A DNA stretch of 31,314 bases, from NCBI GenBank assembly GCA_964406135.1, contig CAYOQO010000012.1, forward strand, positions 1-31,314. Direction: 5' to 3'. The position numbers and the translations under genes were made by a program. The DNA is from JACPFN01 sp964406135 (GTDB lineage Bacteria; Babelota; Babeliae; Babelales; Chromulinivoraceae). Under the pieces are notes generated by a model, which was not told the origin of the DNA, ran no database searches, and worked only from the letters and a program-made list of their open reading frames with translations. Each line of letters opens with the position of its first letter. Position 1 is the stretch's first letter. Positions 9,208 through 16,604 of this stretch are shown here, in pieces.

Positions 9208-9771
9208 TTAGGTACATTTTTTGCACAACGTAGAAATCGCTTCAAAATGTTGCTCCAGCATTGCAGGCGTCAATTTAGTAACTTGATCAACAGCATGAAT
9301 ATGAATATTGGGTATCCCGATAAATTTGCAAGTTTCAGAAAGTTGCTGTTCAACAGGGTTATGTAAATTTTGGCTTAAGTGCTCTTTATCCTGCAGTGAA
9401 GAATAAATGATGATAGCATGTTTGATTTTGTGAAGCGATGTTGCACGGGTACCATACGTATATTTGTAGGCCCAAGCGTTAATCAAATCGATCCAGGCTT
9501 TCATAATTGCAGGCACAGAGTACCAATACAAGGGAAAGACCAAAAGAAGTGCGTCAGCCTCTAAAAATCGCTGTTTGTTTTCTAGGTAGAAGGGATGATT
9601 TTCCATAAATTCACGATTGTGATGAAAAAAAGGAATTTCTGATTTTTTTTCATACAGATTTAAAATGTCGAGTTCGTGACCAACTGATTTAAGCTGATGT
9701 AGAGCTTGATCAAATAATTTTTTGGTAATGCCTTGGGTGTTGTCATTGGCAAAGATTGCATAAACTTTCAT
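9208..9771 (-). CDS. Flavodoxin-fold NAD(P)H quinone reductase
   Basis: 187 aa from the ATG at 9771, which has GGAGG 6 nt upstream; the next in-frame ATG, four codons earlier, lacks spacing. Matches the KefF/MdaB/NQO flavodoxin-like family in order: N-terminal strand VYAIFANDN with the phosphate loop, the ADALLLVFPLYWYSVPAIMK segment that binds FMN/FAD and lines the active site, WIDLINAWAYKYTYG, and a C-terminal half ending with IGIPNIHIHAVDQV. Predicted soluble two-electron reductase of quinones using NAD(P)H. Length is typical (about 175-200 aa). No partner gene such as kefC is adjacent, so which quinone or regulatory role it serves cannot be read from the context. Confidence 0.85.
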   Translation of the reverse strand: MKVYAIFANDNTQGITKKLFDQALHQLKSVGHELDILNLYEKKSEIPFFHHNREFMENHPFYLENKQRFLEADALLLVFPLYWYSVPAIMKAWIDLINAWAYKYTYGTRATSLHKIKHAIIIYSSLQDKEHLSQNLHNPVEQQLSETCKFIGIPNIHIHAVDQVTKLTPAMLEQHFEAISTLCKKCT

Positions 9772-9858
9772 AGTATCCTCCATATCCCCATTTTAATTTA
9801 CATAGTAACTATTTTGAAACATCAAAGTAAAGAGATGGTTGAACTTTTAAAGCAGTTG

Positions 9859-9887
9859 TTGTCATTTTATGATATAAATTTTATATT
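9859..9887 (+). promoter_or_regulatory. Predicted promoter of the ankyrin gene pair
   Basis: TTGTCA at 9859-9864, 17-nt spacer, TATATT at 9882-9887. A leader of about 64 nt would lead to the GAGGGG ribosome site and the ATG at 9958. The area is A+T-rich, so chance matches are possible. Confidence 0.45.
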
Positions 9888-9957
9888 ATTATTAAGTGAG
9901 TATCGTTGCAGGGATAGTTATGACAAAAACATGCTCATAAATCTTGAGGGGTGACCA

Positions 9958-11262
9958 ATGATAAAAAAATTTACGGTAAAAATATTGATCCTGTTGGTTT
10001 TGGTGATGTCTCTAAACATACAGAGTTCTGTTGATGCGTTAGCTCAAAATCAAAATAATCAGGTAGCAGAGCAATATCAAAATTTAAAAACTGCTTTGCT
10101 TGCAAATGATCAGAATCGGTCACAAACTATTTTAAATGAAAATCCTAATATTTTTTCATATCGGGATTCTAAAACTGGTCGAGGTATTGGACATGATATT
10201 TTTTTACATTCATATCCATTAGATAGTGTTTGTTTTGTTTTAAGTAAATTACCTGCAGATCAAGTAAATGCAAAAGATTTGCATAAAAATCGACCATTGC
10301 ATTATTTATTTCAAAATTCTAAAAATTATCCAGATCACGAATTGCTTGAAATGTTAAGAATTTTGATGCCGAATGCATCTGTTTTGAGTAAAAATAATGA
10401 GGATGTTGCTCCATTGCATTTATCTGCGCGAATGATGAATTTTGAATTTTTAAATTTGATGATTAAACATTTACCGCAAGATTATAAAGATAAAGGATAT
10501 TTAAATTGGAAAGATCGTCAGGGTAAAACACCATTGATGTATGCATGTGACTTAGGAAATGCAGAAAACGTTATAAATTTATTGGAAAATGGAGCGTTGT
10601 TTGACGCAAATTTAATACAATCTGTAAAAAATATGCATGAAAATATTTTAAAACAACATTTAGAAGAACATTTTGAATATTCTGAAGAAGAAAAAAAACG
10701 AACAATCGAGGGTTGTGAGCAGAGTTATTTACAAAAAATAGCAAAATTAGCTTTATTTGCAAAAAATTCTGAATTTGATTGTAAGGATTTTTTTTGTAAT
10801 CTTATGCAGCAAGGATTAAATATTAATGCGAGAGATCAATTAGGCAATACATTATTGCATGACGCTATGAACGCGTATATGCCTGTAAGGCAAAGTGAAA
10901 AATGGGTAATGATTCCTCGTAAATATAATGATGAGTATGTAGAAAATTTATTATCATTAGGTGCTGATGCTGGTCTTTCAAATAGCTTTGGAATCATACC
11001 GAAAGATAATGATGATTATAGTGCATTGTGCGATTATTATGAGCCTTTGCGAAATTCTTTAAGCAAAAATCAAGACCGAAAAACATTGTTTGGGCAATCT
11101 GTTATACATGCATATGATCTGTGGGAGTCTGGTGAAAATCAAGATTTGTTACGACAAATGTTACGTTCTGATCTGGATGAGTCTCAAATTTCAGAATTAG
11201 CTCATATAAAAGCACGAACATTCTTTAAGGATGATTTTATAAAAAAGATTTGTGAAAAATAG
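9958..11262 (+). CDS. Exported ankyrin-repeat protein
   Basis: 434 aa; ATG 9958 preceded by TTGAGGGGTGACCA. Signal peptide in residues 1-28 (hydrophobic core ILILLVLVMSL, then NIQSSVDALA). At least four ankyrin-like units are visible: around KNRPLHYLFQN, VAPLHLSARMMNFEFLNLMI, QGKTPLMYACDLGNAENVIN with LLENGA, and LGNTLLHDAMNAY with ENLLSLGADA. A charged helical insert (about 215-265) separates the third and fourth. No enzymatic motif seen. It is followed 23 nt later by another exported ankyrin gene, so the two are likely cotranscribed. Probable protein-binding factor outside the cytoplasm; host target is speculation. Confidence 0.82.
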   Translation: MIKKFTVKILILLVLVMSLNIQSSVDALAQNQNNQVAEQYQNLKTALLANDQNRSQTILNENPNIFSYRDSKTGRGIGHDIFLHSYPLDSVCFVLSKLPADQVNAKDLHKNRPLHYLFQNSKNYPDHELLEMLRILMPNASVLSKNNEDVAPLHLSARMMNFEFLNLMIKHLPQDYKDKGYLNWKDRQGKTPLMYACDLGNAENVINLLENGALFDANLIQSVKNMHENILKQHLEEHFEYSEEEKKRTIEGCEQSYLQKIAKLALFAKNSEFDCKDFFCNLMQQGLNINARDQLGNTLLHDAMNAYMPVRQSEKWVMIPRKYNDEYVENLLSLGADAGLSNSFGIIPKDNDDYSALCDYYEPLRNSLSKNQDRKTLFGQSVIHAYDLWESGENQDLLRQMLRSDLDESQISELAHIKARTFFKDDFIKKICEK

Positions 11263-11285
11263 TGTCATTTTTTAGGGGGACAAAA

Positions 11286-12080
11286 ATGTATAAAAAAAAT
11301 TTAATATTTTATGTGCTTGGCAGTATGAATTTTGTCATGGTTGGTTCTCAAAATTTAGATTCAAAAGATCAAGTTGTAAATATGTTTTGTGAAGCATTAC
11401 AACATCAATCTTTTGATACTGCATATAAAATATGGGAAAGTAATAAATTTTTAGTACATCAGCAGAATGAAAAACATCAAACCTTGTTGCATCATGCTCT
11501 TGCAAATTATTGGCCTGAAGAGAGTGTAAAATTTTTATTGAGTCATGGTTGGGATGTTAATGCTGAAGATAATCAACAATTGAGACCTTTGGATTATGCC
11601 TTAAAGGTTCCAAATAATATGCAATTGGTTGTAAAATTATTAGGCCAAGAAAATTTTAATTTTCGTGATCATGATATGAAATATATTGAAAAATATTGTA
11701 TTCAGTTGGGCTATCCAAAAGATTTTATAGATAAAATAAAAGAAATAATAAAAAATAATGAAGAAGTAAAAAAAGATAATGAAGAAGTAAAAAAAGGCCG
11801 ATTATACTTTGCAACACTTCCAGATCCGTTAACAAATATGGATCATTTAGATAGACTAACAAGTCAAAAACAACAAAAGTCATCAATATCATTGTTTGAA
11901 CGATATGAGCCAAATTCTTCAATTTTATTACGTAAAAAACAAGAATCAGAAATTTTAGGTGTTGATTGGAGTTTGGATAAATTAGAGGATTGGCAAGTGA
12001 GAAATTTAGAAAGAGCAGAGACTAAGCGCAAAATGTTAGATCAAATGGGTCAAATGTTTGAAAATGGTGCAGGTATTTAG
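11286..12080 (+). CDS. Exported ankyrin-repeat protein, second of pair
   Basis: 264 aa from ATG 11286, which has AGGGGGACAAAA directly before it; the GTG 8 codons upstream is rejected. N-terminal signal-like segment MYKKNLIFYVLGSMNFVMVG. Two ankyrin repeats: HQTLLHHALANYWPEESVKF with LLSHGWDVNAED, and LRPLDYALKVPNNMQLVVKL. After them comes a short charged tandem (NNEEVKK, DNEEVKK) and a C-terminal region with no recognised domain. The stop codon overlaps the stop of the convergent yidD by 3-4 bases, so the two genes share no intergenic terminator. Partner of the 9958 gene by operon position. Confidence 0.78.
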   Translation: MYKKNLIFYVLGSMNFVMVGSQNLDSKDQVVNMFCEALQHQSFDTAYKIWESNKFLVHQQNEKHQTLLHHALANYWPEESVKFLLSHGWDVNAEDNQQLRPLDYALKVPNNMQLVVKLLGQENFNFRDHDMKYIEKYCIQLGYPKDFIDKIKEIIKNNEEVKKDNEEVKKGRLYFATLPDPLTNMDHLDRLTSQKQQKSSISLFERYEPNSSILLRKKQESEILGVDWSLDKLEDWQVRNLERAETKRKMLDQMGQMFENGAGI

Positions 12081-12334
12081 TTTTTATTCCAGTAAAGCCA
12101 TACCGGATTGCATTGCATAACGCGACGACTGGTATGCCACAGAGCGATGGGAACTGAAAATTGTTCTAACTGAATGATTGCAAATTGAGTGCAGCCAATT
12201 TTGAATGGACAGACGCCTGAAGGGCCAAACAATGGTCGAGCTTGTACAATGAGCCAACATAAAAATTGAGCGACTGTTCGATCAATAGCGTGCAAAAATT
12301 TCCAAAACCAATTTTTTGAGTTGATCAAAATCAT
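12077..12334 (-). CDS. yidD: Membrane protein insertion efficiency factor YidD
   Basis: 85 aa. Small membrane-associated factor that helps YidC insert proteins in the inner membrane. The family core is visible: ARPLFGPSGVCPFKIGCTQF (normally ...LLGP.CRF.PTCS.Y), then the amphipathic RRVMQCNPVWL end (normally RRLLRCHP). Both paired Cys are present in CPFKIGC, and a third Cys precedes NP. Start chosen at ATG 12334 because AGGA lies 7 nt upstream. This makes the gene overlap the end of rnpA by 53 nt. A TTG overlapping the rnpA stop would give a more usual family length (about 26 residues before LFGP) but has no ribosome site. YidC itself is not next to it. Confidence 0.85.
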   Translation of the reverse strand: MILINSKNWFWKFLHAIDRTVAQFLCWLIVQARPLFGPSGVCPFKIGCTQFAIIQLEQFSVPIALWHTSRRVMQCNPVWLYWNKN

Positions 12335-12617
12335 AAGATTTTCCTGATGGCCGAGCAATAACTGCGAGGTCTATTTTTTTTTCGTACAACTTTTCTTCCC
12401 AGAAAATAGCTTTAAGCCTGCGCTTTAATAAATTTCTTTGTGGAGCATTTCCATATTTGGCAGATACTACCATTAAAATTCTTCCAAATGATAAAGTTGC
12501 GGGAGCCGTCAAAAAAGTAAAAGCTTGATTCTTTTTTGGGCTTTTGGCCACATTAAAAAAGTGATCAAGCTCTTTTTTACTGAATTTGGAAAGTTTGTTG
12601 GAAATTCTGTTAACCAT
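12282..12617 (-). CDS. rnpA: Ribonuclease P protein component
   Basis: 111 aa, typical length. Protein subunit that assists RNase P RNA in trimming tRNA 5' ends. The family signature is GNAPQRNLLKRRLKAIFWEE (normally GNAV.RN..KRR.RE.FR), preceded by the strand GRILMVVSAKY and followed by IDLAVIARPSG. Located 26 nt after rpmH, the classical rpmH-rnpA-yidD order. The N-terminal half is more divergent than usual and lacks a recognisable RL...EF start. Stop codon is TGA. Ribosome-site match is weak (AAGG about 14 nt upstream), consistent with coupling to rpmH. Confidence 0.92.
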   Translation of the reverse strand: MVNRISNKLSKFSKKELDHFFNVAKSPKKNQAFTFLTAPATLSFGRILMVVSAKYGNAPQRNLLKRRLKAIFWEEKLYEKKIDLAVIARPSGKSYDFDQLKKLVLEIFARY

Positions 12618-12643
12618 AAATTTTCAACGTACCTTTTGCGTGC

Positions 12644-12787
12644 TTAAGCATGTACTGCTAGGCGTTTTCTGCCTTTTGCGCGGCGACGTCTGATAATGGT
12701 GCGACCATCTTTAGTTGCCATACGCTTTAAAAATCCATGTTTACGGTTTCTCTTAACGCGGCTTTTTTTGAAAAATGTTACTGACAT
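12644..12787 (-). CDS. rpmH: Ribosomal protein bL34
   Basis: 47 aa, found by reading the strand directly because it is so short. It starts MSVTFFKKSRVKRNRKHGFL, continues KRMATKDGRTIIRRRRAKGR and ends KRLAVHA. This is the bL34 pattern: Arg/Lys-rich, HGF.KRM.T..GR..I.RRR.KGR..L. AGAAGG lies 8 nt before the ATG. It is structural protein of the large ribosomal subunit, first gene of the rpmH-rnpA-yidD unit. The N-terminal SVTFFKKSR replaces the more common KRTYQPS.R. The A+T-rich 90 nt upstream hold the promoter, but I could not fix one pair of hexamers. Confidence 0.93.
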   Translation of the reverse strand: MSVTFFKKSRVKRNRKHGFLKRMATKDGRTIIRRRRAKGRKRLAVHA

Positions 12788-12874
12788 AGCAAGAACCTTC
12801 TTTTGATCATGGGAATATGCATATTTATAGGGTATAGTTTAAAGAATTATTCGTTTTTTTGCAAGAACAATGAT

Positions 12875-13965
12875 TTACTCCAAATTGTTGGCAGCTAAAT
12901 ATCTTTCAGCTTCAAGAGCTGCAATGCAACCAAACCCAGCAGAAACAATGGCTTGACGATATTTTGGGTCTTGCACATCACCGCAGGCAAACACTCCAGG
13001 AACTGAAGTTTTAACCAAGTCATGAACAATTAAATGACCAAATTTGCTACGTTCAAGTTGATCTTTAAATATTTCGGTATTCGGCTTGAGTCCAATGGCT
13101 AAAAATACAGCATTAGTTTGCAGTTCATATTTTTCTTGAGACTTTCCATTGATTACAGTAACAGCAAAAATTTTGCCATCCTTGCCATGAATAGCAGATA
13201 CGGTGCTGTTGTACATGATCGTGATGTCATCTTTGTTTAAAACACGTTGTTGCATAGCGTGTGAGGCTGTTAATTGCTCTCCGATATGAATCAACGTGAC
13301 CTTGTTACCATTTCGGTGTAAAAATGATGCAGCTTCCATACCAGAATCTCCACCACCGACAACAACAACCGGTTGATTTTTGTAAAATGCACCATCACAG
13401 GTAACGCAGGTTGATACACCTTTACCCCAAAACTGCTCTTCGCCCGGGCATGAAAGTTTGTTTGGAGTTGCGCCACTTGCAATAATAACGCTGTGCGCTT
13501 GTAATGTTTTATTGCCGTCAATGGTGATTGAAAATGGTTTTTGTGAAAAATCAATATTGGTTACCGATCCATCAAGAATTTTTGCCTGACATTTTTGTGC
13601 GTGATTTTGCATTTCAATCATGAGTTGTGGCCCCATGATCGACTCAGTTCCAGGCCAATTTTCAATCAAAGTTGTACCCATAAGTTGACCGCCAGGTTTT
13701 GGTCCTGCAATCACAATTGGTTTTAAATTTGCACGAGCGGCGTAAATTGCTGCAGTCAGTCCTGCAGGGCCTGCGCCGATAATGATTAAAGGATGAATGG
13801 TANNNNNNNNNNNNNNNNNNNNNNNNNNNNNNNNNNNNNNNNNNNNNNNNNNNNNNNNNNNNNNNNNNNNNNNNNNNNNNNNNNNNNNNNNNNNNNNNNN
13901 NNTGCTGCAGTCAGTCCTGCAGGGCCTGCGCCGATAATGATTAAAGGATGAATGGTAGTGTTCAT
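12875..13965 (-). CDS. trxB: Thioredoxin reductase (interrupted by an artificial gap)
   Basis: NADPH-dependent flavoenzyme that reduces thioredoxin. Removing the Ns and one copy of the 55-nt duplicated flank gives 936 nt, a continuous 311-aa frame, which is the usual family length. Motifs in that joined protein: FAD-binding GAGPAG at 12-17, the redox pair CVTC at 135-138 followed by DG, NADPH-binding GGGDSG at 152-157, and the C-terminal FAD motif GVFACGDVQDPKYRQ. ATG at 13965 begins MNTTIHPLIIIGAGPAG. No thioredoxin gene is adjacent. All catalytic residues are present, so the gene is very likely functional and the break is only in the assembly. Confidence 0.95.
13803..13902. other. Artificial assembly gap inside trxB
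   Basis: One hundred Ns flanked by the same 55 nt on both sides (13748-13802 and 13903-13957). Collapsing the duplicate restores an intact trxB frame, so no sequence is missing here. Confidence 0.95.
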
Positions 13966-14000
13966 AGTTTTTACTTTCTAAAAATTATTACAAAGAGAAG

Positions 14001-14030
14001 ACATGGATCCCCGCCTTCGCGAGGATGAGG
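14001..14030 (+). repeat. REP-like palindromic repeat, copy A
   Basis: A 30-nt core identical to three other sites in the window (14290-14319, 29053-29082, 29167-29196). It contains the imperfect palindrome ATCCCCGCCTTCGCGAGGAT: 8-bp stem, one G-T wobble, 4-nt loop. Much richer in G+C than its surroundings. It faces copy B and lies just past the stop codon of the small gene at 14043. Confidence 0.85.
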
Positions 14031-14042
14031 AGAAGGCGCTAT

Positions 14043-14273
14043 TTATTTTTTGTGTGCATCATGAAAAGCTTTGGTGACAATATAGGTAATTGCATAAATA
14101 AGGGCTACAACAAAAAATGGATACGCAATCCAATAAAGTCCAAAAATAAAAGCAGTAAGACCTATAAATTGTGAAGAAATGAATGCGAATAAAATCATAA
14201 AAGCAACATAAATTTTAACGATCGTTGGAAACCAGTTCTGTAATTTTTTAAAATAAAAGTGATTTTTTTTCAT
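14043..14273 (-). CDS. Small membrane protein between inverted REP repeats
   Basis: 76 aa, no recognised family. Two hydrophobic segments, about 18-36 (IVKIYVAFMILFAFISSQF) and 39-68 (LTAFIFGLYWIAYPFFVVAL then IYAITYIVT), with a basic N-terminus and an AFHDAHKK tail, so probably a two-helix inner-membrane protein. The ribosome site is weak (GAAAGAA before ATG 14273). The stop codon lies 12 nt from REP copy A and the start 16 nt from copy B, so the repeats bracket the gene tightly. No other gene is in its unit. Confidence 0.5.
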   Translation of the reverse strand: MKKNHFYFKKLQNWFPTIVKIYVAFMILFAFISSQFIGLTAFIFGLYWIAYPFFVVALIYAITYIVTKAFHDAHKK

Positions 14274-14289
14274 TTTTAGTTCTTTCTTC

Positions 14290-14319
14290 CCTCATCCTCG
14301 CGAAGGCGGGGATCCATGT
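14290..14319 (-). repeat. REP-like palindromic repeat, copy B
   Basis: Inverted copy of the 30-nt core at 14001-14030. The similarity of A and B extends outward for about 15-20 nt (AAGACATGG, then CAAAG and an ATT-rich stretch), forming a longer terminal inverted repeat around the small gene. Confidence 0.85.
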
Positions 14320-14349
14320 CTTCTTTGCAATTATTAATATAAAGAATCG

Positions 14350-15654
14350 TCATTTTTTGGTTAAATGATGAATAATGTGGTTAATTGATTTTTCTCGTAA
14401 ACAAAAATTGTGCAAACTTTCATGTTCAATTGGAAATTCCTGACCATTCAACTGACTTTTGATGAATGGAAAATATAAAAAATCTTTTAATCGTGGACGC
14501 TGTGTCAGTTGCAGTACTGTTTTAATGTCATTGTGATTGACCGCAATGTTGTCTTGGTACCCAATAAATTCTGCAACCACACCATCAAGCAATTGTCGTT
14601 TTGCCATGTTGCTGACATGATGTTCAAATTGAGGATCCATTTTGTATACCATGAAATCAGGCTTAAATTGTAAGTCCTGAATAATATGTCGTTTTTGTGT
14701 TGCAATTGATTCTTCAGGAAGTAAAATATGATTTTTTTTAATGATAACCCCTAAAGCTTCATGGGCAATTGATCTACGCTGTGAAATATCATTGCTAAAA
14801 GAAAAAACTTCAGTCATTTTTGCAAGCAAATCTTTATGTGTTTTGATTTTAAAATAGTTTTTAAACAAATCAAATGAAAATGAATGATGGGGTACGATAT
14901 CTTGCACTTGAATAACAAATGTATAATTTGAACTTGAATTTTCGCAAAAATAATTTTGAAAGCTGGAAATGTCGGTCATAAATCGATCGCCAATTTTTTT
15001 GCCTAAAAAACTTTTTTGAAAATCCATGTCAGGTTCTTCATCGCCAATTTTAAGCCAAGCATTTGCTGGGTGGTGATCGAAAATCGGTTTGTTATTTTGG
15101 TCAACGATCCATGCTTGAAAACAAACCCAATCGCCAATTTGAATTCCTTTGCTTTGATCATGCATTTTGCTTGAATTTTCTTCATCTTGTAAAAAAGATA
15201 AAACCTGTTTGTCGATATCTCGATATTTTTTACGAGGTGTTGGTTTAAATGGTAAATATTTCCAACTTTGCATGTAAAGTTCTTTGGGCGTATGTCCTTG
15301 AAATGTGTAGATCGTATTGCCATTGCTATCAACCTGAATGTCTTGAAGCTCTGGAGTTCCAACAATGACAATTTTTTGATTGCGAATTTGTTGTAACAGT
15401 GTGTTAATTCCAAAAAATTTTAATCCTAAATCTTTTAGATGACTGATCATGGGTGTTTTAAAATGTTCTTGAATGTAGGATGCAGGAGCAAGTCCTTTTT
15501 TAAATCCAATCGGATTGATGCTTGATTGTTGACGCTGCGTTGCAAGTTTAAAAAAAGATTCCGTGATTTTTGATGGAACAGAGACTGAAAAAAGAAAACT
15601 GTTGTTTGATGGAATTGGATCTACCAAACAACAGATTTTATCGTTTTGTACCAT
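14350..15654 (-). CDS. tig: Trigger factor, divergent
   Basis: 434 aa, typical trigger factor length. Ribosome-bound chaperone for nascent chains. The N-terminal domain shows the ribosome-docking signature as GFKKGLAP at 50-57 (normally GFR.GK.P). A central FKBP-like region runs about 170-260 (IQIGDWVCFQAWIVDQNNKP ... FLGKKIGDRF), then VQDIVPHHSF and the long helical C-terminal arms with ILLPEESIATQKRH (normally ...LPE.LV). The first 15 residues are an extra, Cys-containing extension. Overall similarity to well-known homologues is low. AAAGGAG sits 6 nt before ATG 15654, and the 3' end of tRNA-Leu is only 18 nt upstream. The usual clpP/clpX neighbours are absent. Confidence 0.8.
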   Translation of the reverse strand: MVQNDKICCLVDPIPSNNSFLFSVSVPSKITESFFKLATQRQQSSINPIGFKKGLAPASYIQEHFKTPMISHLKDLGLKFFGINTLLQQIRNQKIVIVGTPELQDIQVDSNGNTIYTFQGHTPKELYMQSWKYLPFKPTPRKKYRDIDKQVLSFLQDEENSSKMHDQSKGIQIGDWVCFQAWIVDQNNKPIFDHHPANAWLKIGDEEPDMDFQKSFLGKKIGDRFMTDISSFQNYFCENSSSNYTFVIQVQDIVPHHSFSFDLFKNYFKIKTHKDLLAKMTEVFSFSNDISQRRSIAHEALGVIIKKNHILLPEESIATQKRHIIQDLQFKPDFMVYKMDPQFEHHVSNMAKRQLLDGVVAEFIGYQDNIAVNHNDIKTVLQLTQRPRLKDFLYFPFIKSQLNGQEFPIEHESLHNFCLREKSINHIIHHLTKK

Positions 15655-15672
15655 GTACTACTCCTTTTTTTA

Positions 15673-15759
15673 TGGTACAAGAGGAGGGACTTGAACCCCC
15701 ACTCCCTTTCGGGAACTGGATCCTAAGTCCAGCGCGTCTACCAGTTTCGCCACTCTTGC
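15673..15759 (-). tRNA. tRNA-Leu, anticodon UAG
   Basis: 87 nt including an encoded CCA. It begins GCAAGAGTGGCGAAACTGGT, has the anticodon stem CTGGA/TCCAG with loop CTTAGGA (anticodon TAG), a long variable arm TTCCCGAAAGGGAG, and T-arm GGGGGTTCAAGTCCC. Acceptor stem GCAAGAG/CTCTTGT has one G-U pair at the end. Reads CUA and probably other CUN codons. It appears to share a transcript with the trigger factor gene. Confidence 0.96.
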
Positions 15760-15950
15760 ACTCAAATAACTTAGGATGAAGCGTGCCACTGTTTTTAAAC
15801 TGTGGCATTTGCGTAATTCTTCGAAGTTGACCCATACTACGTAGCTCTCTTACTTCGCTAAAGATTCGTAAGATCGTTTACTTCGTAGGGTTCTACTCGC
15901 TATTCACCATTTTTAAAAACTTATAATTTTTCTGCGTAGTAGAATAACTG
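15760..15950 (-). other. Structured leader upstream of tRNA-Leu
   Basis: About 190 nt between a promoter and the tRNA with no coding frame. It contains a TGCCAC/GTGGCA hairpin (15784-15807), a TCTTAC/GTAAGA hairpin, and an outer near-palindrome (TACTACG... at about 15833 and ...CGTAGTA at about 15940). Could be a processed leader or a small RNA; no known family recognised. Confidence 0.4.
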
Positions 15951-15956
15951 TTCAAA

Positions 15957-15984
15957 ATTATAGCAGATGGTAACAATTTTGCAA
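15957..15984 (-). promoter_or_regulatory. Predicted promoter of tRNA-Leu/tig
   Basis: On the minus strand, TTGCAA (15984-15979), 16-nt spacer, perfect TATAAT (15962-15957). It lies between the end of frr and the tRNA and points at the tRNA. Confidence 0.55.
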
Positions 15985-16004
15985 TTACTATGCTGCAATA
16001 CTTT

Positions 16005-16592
16005 TTATACAGCTTTTAATTCTGTTTTTTTCTTTTCACCAAGGGCATCAATTTTTGCAACATATTTATCAGTTAAATCTTGTAACGTTTTGCCCAAACG
16101 TTTTTCAAAATCTTCAGATATTTTTTTGCCTTTTTGGCTATCTTTGATCATGTTTTGAACATCTTTGCGAATGTTGCGAATGTCAATTTTGCTTGTTTCA
16201 ACTTTTTGACCCACAAGTTTGGTCAGTTCATCGCGACGATTGGTAGTCATTCGAGGAATTTCCATACGAATGATATCTCCATCAATAATTGGAGTCATGC
16301 CGAGGTGTGATGCCATGATTGCTCGTTCAATGTCACCTAAAAGTCCTTTGTCCCAAGGTTGAACCGTCAGCATGTTAACATCAGGAGCTGCCAAAGAAGC
16401 AATTTCTTTCAGTTTCATCTGGCTGCCGCCGTAACATTCAACTTTAACTTCTTCAATCATGCTGACTTGAGCTCTACCGGTACGAACGCCTGCGAGTTCT
16501 TTTTCAAAATGAGTTAAAGATTTGTCCATTTCTGCAGTAACAGGTTTTTCAAAACCTTTTAAATTACCTTCTTCAATAATAAATGGCGTCAT
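16005..16592 (-). CDS. frr: Ribosome recycling factor
   Basis: 195 aa; the family is about 185 aa. Releases ribosomes from mRNA after termination together with EF-G. Characteristic stretches: HFEKELAGVRTGRA near 28-41, LLGDIERAIMASHLGMTPI, then GDIIRMEIPRMTTNRRDEL and the C-terminal helix IRKDVQNMIKD...KISED. ATG 16592 follows AGGAG, which overlaps the tsf stop codon region (12 nt between genes), so tsf and frr are cotranscribed and probably coupled. pyrH, which usually lies between them, is absent. The N-terminal ~10 residues (MTPFIIEEGN) are an extra lead. Confidence 0.96.
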   Translation of the reverse strand: MTPFIIEEGNLKGFEKPVTAEMDKSLTHFEKELAGVRTGRAQVSMIEEVKVECYGGSQMKLKEIASLAAPDVNMLTVQPWDKGLLGDIERAIMASHLGMTPIIDGDIIRMEIPRMTTNRRDELTKLVGQKVETSKIDIRNIRKDVQNMIKDSQKGKKISEDFEKRLGKTLQDLTDKYVAKIDALGEKKKTELKAV

Positions 16593-16604
16593 GATTTAAA
16601 TCTC

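Noticed and set aside
9733..9954. 73-codon + strand frame upstream of the ankyrin pair
   Set aside because: It overlaps the start of the quinone reductase gene and the predicted promoter, with no supporting features.
14505..15413. Open frames of 66 and 136 codons inside the trigger factor gene
   Set aside because: They lie on the same strand in another frame of a well-supported gene and have no domain, ribosome site or signal.
15638..15835. 65-codon frame on the minus strand
   Set aside because: It is a translation of the tRNA-Leu gene and its flanks.
15833..15943. Direct and inverted TACTTCG/CGTAG motifs as a CRISPR-like array
   Set aside because: Units are too short, irregularly spaced and not identical; no cas genes are nearby.
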